Shown here piece after piece: positions 4,721-11,037 of a DNA stretch of 28,410 nucleotides (the stretch's first letter is position 1; each line of letters begins with the position of its first letter). Location: positions 1 through 28,410 of the IMG/VR virus record IMGVR_UViG_3300031963_000726, one strand, 5' to 3'. Under the pieces are notes generated by a model that was not told where the DNA came from, did not search any database, and worked only from the letters and a program-made list of their open reading frames with translations. Both the position numbers and the translations under genes were made by a program. The DNA is from a virus.

Positions 4721-5738
4721 CAAGCCGCACGAGATACTCAGCCGTTGGGCCGTCCTTGCCGAAGAAGATCGCCCACTGCGCTGGCGTACCAGATGCAGCG
4801 AGCCACTCCTGTGCGTAGCGATTGGACGACTCAATGCTGGCGTTGCCCCAGACCGTGTGTGCTCCGTCGCTCAAGACGAGTCGCGCTGGCGTGTGCCAGT
4901 GGCCGTAGAGCAGGAAGTCAAATGGTTGCACGCTCAGGTTCCAGCCCTGCGCGCGCTTCGCGATGGCGTAGTACGGCAGACCGAATGCGCCGCCTCTGAA
5001 CTGATCGCCGTGGACGATCATCGCCGTCTTGCCACCTGGCAGATCCAGCGTGTCGTACCAGTGCCGACCGCCCATCGTGAGCGATTCTTTCCAGTCAATG
5101 CGCTTCTCTGCCTTCACGAGATCCTTCGCCACGCGGTACAGGATCGCGTCAGCGTTGCTCTCGTTGCTGTGATCGCCGAAGCGTCCGAGCCTGCCGTGAT
5201 TGCCGATTGCACCGCGAACGGTGACCTTCGGTGCGAGCGAAGCCATCGCGCGCACGAACTGCGCGAGCATAGATGCGCCCTCAAAGATCTGCACATAGAG
5301 GCCGCCCTGCTCCACCTCATACGCCTGGGAAGGGAAGATGTTGCCGTCGGATTCCACGAAGTCGCCGAGCAGCGCGCATTGGATCTCGTTGACCGGCACG
5401 CCGTGCAACTCAATGAGCCGCGCGACTTTCTGGGCGAGCAAGTCAATGCGCTGCTTCGCCACCTCAATGTTGTAGGTCTCTGAGTTCTTGCCCAGTTGCC
5501 AGTCGCCGAGACTGATGACGAGCGTCTCTGCGACGCCCTTCTTTCCAGATGCTTTCGGCGTCGGCACCGAAGGGATCTTCATCCCGAGTGCGGCATCCTT
5601 CGCGGCGCGGTAGACCGCATCCACGAGTTCAGCCTGATCGTTATCGCGCTTGGAGAGCGCACGGAGCGCACGGTTGTGCGCCGCCCGCAACTCCTCGTAT
5701 GCCTGCGTTTCCGCGAGGGCTTTCTCTAGGTCGCTCAT
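4695..5738 (-). CDS. Mre11-like calcineurin-family metallophosphoesterase
   Basis: ATG 5738 is chosen because it overlaps the upstream TGA (ATGA); a GTG nine bases earlier is possible. After an N-terminal helical region (1-65) the 347-residue protein shows all blocks of the calcineurin-like fold: ISLGDWQLGK (Asp79), LLGDFVESD (Asp126), GNHGR (Asn180-His181), VHGDQ (His243) and YGHWHTP (His280, His282). The first block normally reads D-x-H; here the His is replaced by Gln81. Such proteins in phages are commonly annotated as Mre11-type DNA exo/endonucleases, and the neighbourhood of recombination genes agrees. A general phosphodiesterase cannot be excluded. Confidence 0.8.
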   Translation of the reverse strand: MSDLEKALAETQAYEELRAAHNRALRALSKRDNDQAELVDAVYRAAKDAALGMKIPSVPTPKASGKKGVAETLVISLGDWQLGKNSETYNIEVAKQRIDLLAQKVARLIELHGVPVNEIQCALLGDFVESDGNIFPSQAYEVEQGGLYVQIFEGASMLAQFVRAMASLAPKVTVRGAIGNHGRLGRFGDHSNESNADAILYRVAKDLVKAEKRIDWKESLTMGGRHWYDTLDLPGGKTAMIVHGDQFRGGAFGLPYYAIAKRAQGWNLSVQPFDFLLYGHWHTPARLVLSDGAHTVWGNASIESSNRYAQEWLAASGTPAQWAIFFGKDGPTAEYLVRLDGHGRKAP

Positions 5739-5977
5739 CGTGGGCACTTACAGTGACCGCGCATATGGCGAGCCAGCGTCTCCTGAGCGATCTCTACCTT
5801 GTAGGCGTTCCTGATCGCTTCGGAGAGGATGCGCCGGTTGCGTGTCGGATCTGCAAGCGCTGCCACCAGCGCCTTTCGCTCTTCTTGATCCACACGGGCG
5901 AGAAGTGCAGAGACCCCGCACTGCGGCCCCTTCTTCGTTGCTGAGACTGCTTCAAGCGCAGCCGCGAGTTTAGACAC
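5735..5977 (-). CDS. Small helix-turn-helix-like protein
   Basis: The frame is open back to a TTG at 5998, but GTG 5977 lies eight bases behind a perfect AAGGAGG and gives an 80-residue protein. Its layout, a conserved GVSALLARVDQEERKALVAALADP helix pair followed by SEAIRNAYKVEIAQETLARHMRGHCKC, resembles small phage DNA-binding proteins whose last part is a helix-turn-helix (recognition helix AQETLARHMRG) ending in a CxC. It opens this block after a 76-base gap behind the holin gene and is coupled by ATGA to the phosphoesterase. The DNA-binding role is inferred from pattern only. Confidence 0.6.
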   Translation of the reverse strand: MSKLAAALEAVSATKKGPQCGVSALLARVDQEERKALVAALADPTRNRRILSEAIRNAYKVEIAQETLARHMRGHCKCPR

Positions 5978-6053
5978 GGTGATTGCCTCCTTCCACAAGC
6001 GGCTTGTGCCGCGATCACCAACATACAGCCTTACCTATGCCAAGTGTCTGGCA

Positions 6054-6299
6054 CTACTTCTTAGGCTTTGTCTTGAGACCGTAGCGGTCGTTGGACGGAT
6101 CGAGGTAGGTCTGCAAGACCTGAAGCCCAGCGGCGAGCGAGGCGCTGATAATCGTGCGGAAGTCGCCGCCCGAGATGTCCATCAGCGGGATGCCCAAGCC
6201 GAGACTCACGGCGATTGCCGTGCTCAAGCCGGTGCGGAGGAAGTCAATGATCGCCTCGTCTACCGAGGTCGTTGCGAGGAATGCTGTGAACTTGCTCAT
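6054..6299 (-). CDS. Holin
   Basis: The 81-residue protein has an N-terminal segment (DEAIIDFLRTGLSTAIAVSLGLGIPLMDI) and a second hydrophobic segment (FRTIISASLAAGLQVLQTYL), then a charged tail DPSNDRYGLKTKPKK. This pattern, including GLGIPLMD-SGG-DFR and GLQVL...LDP, matches holins of actinobacterial-type phages. It starts at ATG 6299, overlapping the peptidase gene by ATGA, behind an AAGGAG embedded in that gene's last codons. Holins form membrane holes that release the endolysin. The order endolysin-holin and the coupling fit a lysis cassette. Confidence 0.8.
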   Translation of the reverse strand: MSKFTAFLATTSVDEAIIDFLRTGLSTAIAVSLGLGIPLMDISGGDFRTIISASLAAGLQVLQTYLDPSNDRYGLKTKPKK

Positions 6300-6922
6300 A
6301 CGGTCTCCTTCTTCGTCACGATGACGATGTGTGATGCGGGCGAGCCTGGCTTGCCCGATGCGATGGCCTTGAGGTCAGCCTCCGTGATTGGCACGGCAAA
6401 CTGCTCTTTTGGATTCTTGTCGTCAAAGGTAGGGTCGGCGAACTGTAGGGTTTGCGCGTCCGAGTCGTAGGAGGCGCTTGTCATATGCCCGTAGCCTGCG
6501 GCGATGACTTTCGGGTCCTTCTTCTGCCAGTACGACGCCCAGTTGCGGTGCCACTTCGAGAGCGCCTGCTTTGGGTACCCAGAGGGACATTGCACCCACA
6601 AGATCAGGGCTGCGCCCGCCTTAGCCGCCTCGACCGCCTCGGCGAAGGTGTCGGCGGGACGAGCCTTGCCGCCTAGCTCGCGCACGGTCTTCATCAACTC
6701 TGGCAGGCTGGAGCCGTTGTCGCTCACGCCCTGCTTCTCCACGAAGCCGGTGGCACGCGCCTTCGCAGCCACGCCGTCGGATGCCTGGAGATCAGGGTTG
6801 TAGCCGTTGACATAGGCGACCGCCGCAGCCGCGCTGCTCGGGCCGCAGTCATCTAGCACCGCGCCAACCTTTTTCTGCGCCTCGGCGTCAGAGTAGAGTT
6901 GCGACTTGATCCGCATCTTCAC
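6296..6922 (-). CDS. C39-like cysteine peptidase, probable endolysin
   Basis: The 208-residue protein has a papain-like/C39 active-site order: Cys26 in LDDCGPSSAAAA (helix start), His146 in GYGHMTSASY and Asp163 in LQFADPTFD. C39-type domains occur in phage lysins, where they cut peptide bonds of peptidoglycan or process precursors. There is no signal peptide and no obvious cell-wall-binding repeat; the C-terminal 40 residues are the only extra part. It starts at GTG 6922 (GTGA overlap), with ATG 6916 as an alternative. Placement directly before the holin gene makes an endolysin role likely; a pro-peptide-cleaving protease is the alternative. Confidence 0.65.
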   Translation of the reverse strand: MKMRIKSQLYSDAEAQKKVGAVLDDCGPSSAAAAVAYVNGYNPDLQASDGVAAKARATGFVEKQGVSDNGSSLPELMKTVRELGGKARPADTFAEAVEAAKAGAALILWVQCPSGYPKQALSKWHRNWASYWQKKDPKVIAAGYGHMTSASYDSDAQTLQFADPTFDDKNPKEQFAVPITEADLKAIASGKPGSPASHIVIVTKKETV

Positions 6923-7176
6923 GATGGGTTCTCCTGCTTCACGATCACGGCGACGGCACGAGCCGCGTCCTCAAAGCCCTTCGCGGCGCTGACAGGATGC
7001 CCCGCCGTGCAGCCTTCGCTGTAGTCATTGCCATCCTCGCCACGCTTCCAAAGCGTGCCGCCGAAGGCGCTGTTGTCCTCATTTGGAACGAGCGCGACCC
7101 ACTCGCCTGGTGCGGTATCAACCCGCGTCCAGCCCTGCTCGTGGATGTCGTCAATGTGATCTGTCGTTCGTGCCAT
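6919..7176 (-). CDS. Hypothetical protein in lysis region
   Basis: This 85-residue acidic protein begins MARTTDHIDDIHEQGWTRVDTAPGEWVALV and is rich in Trp, Gly and Asp, consistent with a small beta-rich domain followed by a helix (AAKGFEDAARAVAVIVKQ). There is no signal peptide or membrane segment. ATG 7176 follows the stop of the 56-residue membrane protein without overlap, behind GGAGG located in that gene's last codons. I do not recognise a family. Its place between a membrane protein and the peptidase suggests a lysis accessory role, but nothing in the protein shows it. Confidence 0.65.
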   Translation of the reverse strand: MARTTDHIDDIHEQGWTRVDTAPGEWVALVPNEDNSAFGGTLWKRGEDGNDYSEGCTAGHPVSAAKGFEDAARAVAVIVKQENPS

Positions 7177-7347
7177 TTACTCCCTCCATCGTAGTGGCCC
7201 TGTAGCGATCCACGCGATCGTCAACAGGATGAATAGTGCCGCCATCGTGCTCTGGGTCTGACCCTCTGGGAGCACGACTACGGCGAAGAGGAGTCCTAGA
7301 ATCGTCCAGGCTCCTCCGATTAGGTCAAGGATGATGTTCTTGAACAT
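7177..7347 (-). CDS. 56-residue protein with two membrane segments, holin-like
   Basis: This frame fills the gap between the secreted protein and the 85-residue gene. Its ATG shares a base with the upstream TAA (TAATG) and its own TAA directly precedes the next ATG. The product starts MFKNIILDLIGGAW, has one hydrophobic segment to residue 26 (TILGLLFAVVVL), a short polar turn (PEGQTQST) and a second segment (MAALFILLTIAWIATG), ending PLRWRE. Two helices with a short loop fit a small class II holin or antiholin. With the 81-residue holin there would be two candidates in one cassette. Confidence 0.65.
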   Translation of the reverse strand: MFKNIILDLIGGAWTILGLLFAVVVLPEGQTQSTMAALFILLTIAWIATGPLRWRE

Positions 7348-8477
7348 TAGCGGCGGCCCTTTCTGCTACGCGCCCCCGTCTCGCCGCCTCCGCCGCCTCC
7401 ACCTCCGCCGCTTGATCCGCCGGTCGTGCTGCGTGCGGCATTTGCTGCCGCCGCTGCGACGCTGGCGATCTGGCTGGAGATGACGGCGACCGCCATCGGT
7501 TGCGCCTCTTCCTTCTCAGTTGCGTCTAGGTCTTTCCCGATCTCGCCGATTGCAGCGATGTCGCCGAGCGCATCGGCAACGGCTTCCACGGCTGCGCCTG
7601 CAACCTCGGCAGCCGCTTCAGCGGCCTCGCCTAGATCTGGCAGAGGGGATTCGGGTTCGTCAGGAGGTACAGGAGTGGGATCAGGAGATACCACAGGAGA
7701 TTCCGACGGCTCTTCGGATGGAGCGGTCGTCGGCTCGGGTGAGGCAGTCTCGTCTGGTTGCGTTGGATCAGGTGTTGGCTCATTGGATGGCTCCTCGCTT
7801 GGCTCTGGCGTCGGCTCTGGGGTCGGCTCTGGCGTTGGCTCAGGCGACGGCTCCGGCGACGGCTCAGGTGTTGGCTGCGGGGTTGGCTCGGGAGTAGGTT
7901 CAGGCGTAGGTTCTGGCGTTGGCTCAGGCGTAGGTGGCTCTGTAGGCGACGGAGACGGCTCTACGCTCGGCTCTGGCGTAGGTGTCGGGGTCGGCTCAGG
8001 AGTCGGCTCTGGGGACGGCGTAGGGCTGCCTACGGCGATGGTCAGGTAGCCGATGCCGCAGCACGAATCCGTGCTCAGCACGCGGAAGCCGAACAGGTCA
8101 CCTGCGGCCAGCACCACCTCGATGTAGCCAGTCGCTGATTGCGTGTTTCCCTCTGCGAGCGTGAGCCACTCGCCGCCCACTAGATACTGCGGCTTGTCGT
8201 AGTACGCGCCGTCAGTGGTCAGGTATGACCAGAGGTACTGCGCCGTCTCAGCCTCTAGCGCGGTTGTAGTCAGGCTGGTGAGCGCGTTCCAGCGCGGCTG
8301 CTCCGGCAGCGGGTCATTCGCGCCGCCAAGCGTGGCTGAGCCATCTTCGTTGAGCACGATGGTGCCGTTGGAGTCCGTGCTGAACTCCCACTCGTCTAGC
8401 TCATCGAGCGCGTAGACCTGCGCGAACGGCAAGAAAACCGCCGCCGCCGCCACGAGAGCGACTAGGCGGCGGTTCAC
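7347..8477 (-). CDS. Secreted protein with beta domain and Pro/Glu/Thr repeat stalk
   Basis: The 376-residue product begins with a clear signal peptide (MNRRLVALVAAAAVFLPFAQVYA, cleavage likely after VYA). Residues 25-150 form a beta-rich domain with LWSYLTTDGAYYDKPQYLVGG and AAGDLFGFRVLSTDSCCG, a pattern I associate with secreted bacterial surface proteins. Residues 151-281 are a low-complexity stalk of PEPT/PEPS units. The rest is an Ala-rich amphipathic region (282-350), a poly-Gly run and a basic RSRKGRR end. GTG 8477 is in a GTGA overlap and has no strong ribosome-binding site. Export of a phage protein implies action at or beyond the cell envelope: lysis, surface alteration or an accessory fibre. 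No known family assigned. Confidence 0.7.
   Translation of the reverse strand: MNRRLVALVAAAAVFLPFAQVYALDELDEWEFSTDSNGTIVLNEDGSATLGGANDPLPEQPRWNALTSLTTTALEAETAQYLWSYLTTDGAYYDKPQYLVGGEWLTLAEGNTQSATGYIEVVLAAGDLFGFRVLSTDSCCGIGYLTIAVGSPTPSPEPTPEPTPTPTPEPSVEPSPSPTEPPTPEPTPEPTPEPTPEPTPQPTPEPSPEPSPEPTPEPTPEPTPEPSEEPSNEPTPDPTQPDETASPEPTTAPSEEPSESPVVSPDPTPVPPDEPESPLPDLGEAAEAAAEVAGAAVEAVADALGDIAAIGEIGKDLDATEKEEAQPMAVAVISSQIASVAAAAANAARSTTGGSSGGGGGGGGGETGARSRKGRR
7635..8027 (-). repeat. Low-complexity repeat encoding Pro/Glu/Thr/Ser stalk
   Basis: About 390 bases of degenerate 6- and 12-base repeats (GGCTCTGGCGTC-like on the plus strand) encode residues 151-281 of the secreted protein. Most units read PEPT or PEPS. 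The third codon positions vary, so the repeat is older than a fresh slippage event, but the tract is likely unstable in length between related phages. The same repeat creates a long spurious frame on the plus strand. Confidence 0.9.
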
Positions 8478-8656
8478 TTACTGTTAGAAAGCCAGGCTGT
8501 CAGGCCTCCCAGCCCGCTGATTCCGAGCAGCGCGATGACGAACTTCGCCAATCGGTAGGCTCCTCGGGTCTCTGCCATTTCAACGCGCACGCAGGCAAGA
8601 TCGGATTCAATCCGATCAAGCCGCTCTAGGATTGCGTCAACTTGGCTCTTGGTCAC
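8474..8656 (-). CDS. Coiled coil plus membrane segment protein, XhlA-like
   Basis: The 60-residue protein has an N-terminal heptad-patterned helix (VDAILERLDRIESDLACVRVEMAE) and one C-terminal hydrophobic helix (LAKFVIALLGISGLGGLTAWL) with a short SNSK tail. This matches the layout of XhlA/hemolysin-type proteins that partner holins in Gram-positive phages. It starts at GTG 8656, two bases after the stop of the fibre-associated gene, and overlaps the secreted-protein gene by GTGA. A holin-partner or membrane-anchoring role is likely from layout and position; sequence similarity cannot be tested here. Confidence 0.6.
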   Translation of the reverse strand: MTKSQVDAILERLDRIESDLACVRVEMAETRGAYRLAKFVIALLGISGLGGLTAWLSNSK

Positions 8657-8657
8657 C

Positions 8658-8924
8658 TTACGCTCCGAGGAGCGCGGTGATCTCGGCTTCGGTCAGACCA
8701 AGCGCGGCGAGTTTCTCGCGTGCGCTGACCTTGTTTGGATCTGGCGTAGGCGCAGGCGGTGGCTCTGGAGCGATCCAGTTGCTGCCGCTCTTCGTCCAGC
8801 CGATGCCCACGCCTGCGGGCGCGACCTGAGTGGTCGCGCCTTCAGGCGCAGTCCAGTCGGACTCGCCGTCCCAGACGACCGTGTTGACGACCTTATTGTC
8901 TTTGATTACAAGATAGGTACTCAT
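8658..8924 (-). CDS. Small tail-fibre-associated protein
   Basis: ATG 8924 is chosen since it overlaps the fibre stop by ATGA; the upstream extension is shadow sequence. The 88-residue protein begins MSTYLVIKDNKVVNTVVWDGESDWTAPEG and continues GVGIGWTKSGSNW, a pattern common in small proteins encoded just after phage tail fibres, sometimes as chaperones or as tip domains. A Pro-rich linker (APEPPPAPTPDP) joins it to a helical end (SAREKLAALGLTEAEITALLGA). It may cap, fold or decorate the fibre. The function is inferred from position and this pattern. Confidence 0.6.
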   Translation of the reverse strand: MSTYLVIKDNKVVNTVVWDGESDWTAPEGATTQVAPAGVGIGWTKSGSNWIAPEPPPAPTPDPNKVSAREKLAALGLTEAEITALLGA

Positions 8925-10096
8925 CCAATCACCCATACTCTCACGCGGCCATCGCCGCCTGCTCCGCCTGCTCCCGAGGTTGATCCTGTGCGACACGCAC
9001 CGCCGCTTCCTCCGCCGCCTCCAGGCGTGGAACCAGCGCCGCCTGCGCCACCATTGCCCGTAGTGGATGCCCCACCGCCACCGCCGCCGTCACCAGTTCC
9101 TGAAGTTCCAGCGCCACCAGCGCCTCCTCCAGCAGTACCAGCCGTGCCAGAGCCGTTTCCGAAACTAAACTGTGGCGTTCCGCCAGTTTGACCAACGATT
9201 TCTGAGCGTGGAGCAAGTCTGGCTTTTCCGCCGATGCCTCCCTGGCTCGCAACATTTCCAGCGGTGATCCCGCCGCCCGATGCTCCACCGCCACCACCAA
9301 AGCCGCCATTGTCTGTTCCCGATCTATATTGCTCAGAGTTTCCCACTCCGCCATAACCGCCCGCAGAATAGAAAACATCTGTGACGAAATCATTGAAAAC
9401 TACTGTTCCCGTTGCGACATTCTCAGTTTGTGGTTGAGGATTAAGCCTAAACCATAAAGCACCCTCATATGAGTTGAATGGCGCTGGATAAACGCCTGCA
9501 GAAGGTTTCCCTCGTGCGCCGAAAAAAGAAGCCGAACCAAATGATGTCTCTCCGCCACCAGCGCCGTCCCCACCAGTGCCACCAGTCGCGCTTGTTGCAC
9601 TTCCGCCTGCGCCGCCAGCACCAATCGTCACTGTTACCGTTCCGCCAGCGGTTCCAAACTGAGAGGACAGGTAATAGAACAGCCCGTGTGCGCCACCTGT
9701 GCCTCCTGGCTTTGCGACAGTTGAGGTGCCGCTTCCTCGGTTATTGCCACCGTCTCCGCCTGCGCCAGCGCCCCAAACATCCAAAACCAAGATTGCGCTT
9801 GACGATGCGTTTGCAGGAATAACGAATGAGCCAGACGAAGTGAACTCCTGATACTTGAGGATGCCGCCAGCGGCAGCCGCAGCCAAGAACGCAGATGCGC
9901 CAGATCCATCGGCGGTCAAGACTGCGCCATTGGCAGCCGTGCCAGACGAGATGCCAGTCGCTGCAACCTTCGCGCCGTTTTCGGACGCGCCAGTATGCGT
10001 ATGCCCTGTGCTGACATTGAGCACATCGTCGCGAAGATTGTTGTATTGCGAGGCCAGCGCTGCGCTGCCTGCTGTGACCGTACCGCTGTTTGGCAT
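8921..10096 (-). CDS. Glycine-rich tail fibre / receptor-binding protein
   Basis: The 391-residue protein starts MPNSGTVTAGSAALASQYNNLRDDVL and GHTHTG, an N-terminal pattern typical of siphovirus fibre proteins; the HxH may bind metal at a trimer axis. A beta segment (82-108, KYQEFTSSGSFVIPANASSSAILVLDVWG) is followed by long Gly-rich runs at 109-135, 155-185, 245-290 and 315-382, ending GRVRVWVIG. Glycine-rich runs of this kind form packed polyglycine-II helices in some phage adhesins, with loops that bind the receptor. Position at the end of the tail module supports receptor binding. The 5' part of the gene looks lower in GC than its neighbours. Confidence 0.75.
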   Translation of the reverse strand: MPNSGTVTAGSAALASQYNNLRDDVLNVSTGHTHTGASENGAKVAATGISSGTAANGAVLTADGSGASAFLAAAAAGGILKYQEFTSSGSFVIPANASSSAILVLDVWGAGAGGDGGNNRGSGTSTVAKPGGTGGAHGLFYYLSSQFGTAGGTVTVTIGAGGAGGSATSATGGTGGDGAGGGETSFGSASFFGARGKPSAGVYPAPFNSYEGALWFRLNPQPQTENVATGTVVFNDFVTDVFYSAGGYGGVGNSEQYRSGTDNGGFGGGGGASGGGITAGNVASQGGIGGKARLAPRSEIVGQTGGTPQFSFGNGSGTAGTAGGGAGGAGTSGTGDGGGGGGASTTGNGGAGGAGSTPGGGGGSGGACRTGSTSGAGGAGGDGRVRVWVIG

Positions 10097-10107
10097 CTAA
10101 GCCTCCT

Positions 10108-11034
10108 TTAGGCTGTGGTGGTCAGCGCCCAACTGACCGTGAGGATTGAGTTTGGCTCCTTGTAGATCCCTGATCCTGCTCCGTACCCCGTGATCGCGAG
10201 CAGATTCGTGCCGTGATCCCGAAGTCCGAAGATGTAGAAGGTCTCGCCGACCGCCGTGTTCAGCCCCCAGGTTGCGACCGAGGTCACCGTGCGGGTGACG
10301 CGGGTCGCAGTCACGCTCTGCGTGTCGTAGACCGCAGGGACGGATGAGGCTGACGCCGTGATGTCATTGTTGCCGTTGACCACGAAGGCGTTGTCAATGT
10401 ATGCGGTCGCGGTGCCAGCCGTGCCAGCCACGAGGTTCAAGCCGATGCCGGTGACCGCGTTGAAGGACGGCGCGCCGCCCGTGATATTGAAGGACGAGAT
10501 CGGGATGCGGCAGATCTTCCAAGTCGCGTCGGCGAATGCGCCGAGCGCAGACTCGATGCTCGTCACGCTGATCCCGTAGTAGTTGGACGAGTTGCCGCCC
10601 GTGAAGATCCGCAGCTCGGTGCTGGACTTGTTCACATTGGCGAGCGTCGTGAAGCGGAGGCTGACCTCGATGGACGATCCTGTGACCGCCGTGGACGAGG
10701 TGACCGTGGTCGCGTCAAAGACATACTGCGTGCCCGAAGGCGCGGCCTCAATCTTGAACGCGCCAGCACCCTGCCGGTAGATCGTCGTCTCAAGGGTCGC
10801 CGTGCCGCTAAAGCCAGCGGTGGAGTCAAAGTCGTAGATCCTCGTGCCACCAAAGGACGACTGGATATCGGTGGAGGTCAGCGTGCCAGCCTCGCCTGCG
10901 AGCTTCGCCGCGATGCGGGTTGCGCCCGCCAGCGTGAAGGTGTTCGGCTGCACCTGCTCGGTGATCAACGAGCCGTCGGCTCGCGTGAGTCGTACCGTCA
11001 CGACCCCTGTTGGCTTCCAAATAGAATCAAACAT
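10108..11034 (-). CDS. Minor tail protein with jelly-roll-like domain
   Basis: The 308-residue protein is beta-rich throughout. It begins MFDSIWKPTGVVTVRLTRADGSLI. Residues about 60-220 resemble a carbohydrate-binding jelly roll: IYDFDSTAGFSGTATLETTIYRQGAGAFKIEA, an SSIEVSLRFTTL strand, then ATWKICRIPISSFNI and TAYIDNAFVV. Such domains occur in phage tail tips, where they contact host surface sugars. Its C-terminal part (VTATRVTRTVTSVATWGLNTAVGETFYIFGLRD) looks like another tail-associated beta domain. It lies between the large minor tail protein and the fibre, with three-base and eleven-base gaps. Specific function is inferred. Confidence 0.65.
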   Translation of the reverse strand: MFDSIWKPTGVVTVRLTRADGSLITEQVQPNTFTLAGATRIAAKLAGEAGTLTSTDIQSSFGGTRIYDFDSTAGFSGTATLETTIYRQGAGAFKIEAAPSGTQYVFDATTVTSSTAVTGSSIEVSLRFTTLANVNKSSTELRIFTGGNSSNYYGISVTSIESALGAFADATWKICRIPISSFNITGGAPSFNAVTGIGLNLVAGTAGTATAYIDNAFVVNGNNDITASASSVPAVYDTQSVTATRVTRTVTSVATWGLNTAVGETFYIFGLRDHGTNLLAITGYGAGSGIYKEPNSILTVSWALTTTA

Positions 11035-11037
11035 TTA

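Noticed and set aside
5978-6053. Possible promoter in the gap after the holin gene (TTGGCA-like box)
   Set aside because: No matching -10 box is found at a usable distance. Only weak 5-bp inverted repeats (GCGGC/GCCGC, TGCCA/TGGCA) are present, not enough to call a promoter or terminator.
7426-8049. Long plus-strand frame encoding Gly/Ser/Val repeats
   Set aside because: It is the complement of the Pro/Glu/Thr repeat of the secreted protein on the minus strand, with low-complexity composition and no ribosome-binding site.
8925-8996. Longer start for the small fibre-associated protein
   Set aside because: The extension is Arg/Ser-rich sequence in the shadow of the fibre gene. ATG 8924 lies in an ATGA overlap and starts the conserved pattern.
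9478-9822. Plus-strand Arg/Gln-rich frame opposite the fibre gene
   Set aside because: Its composition is that of a shadow of the Gly/Ala/Thr-rich fibre, with no supporting start signal.
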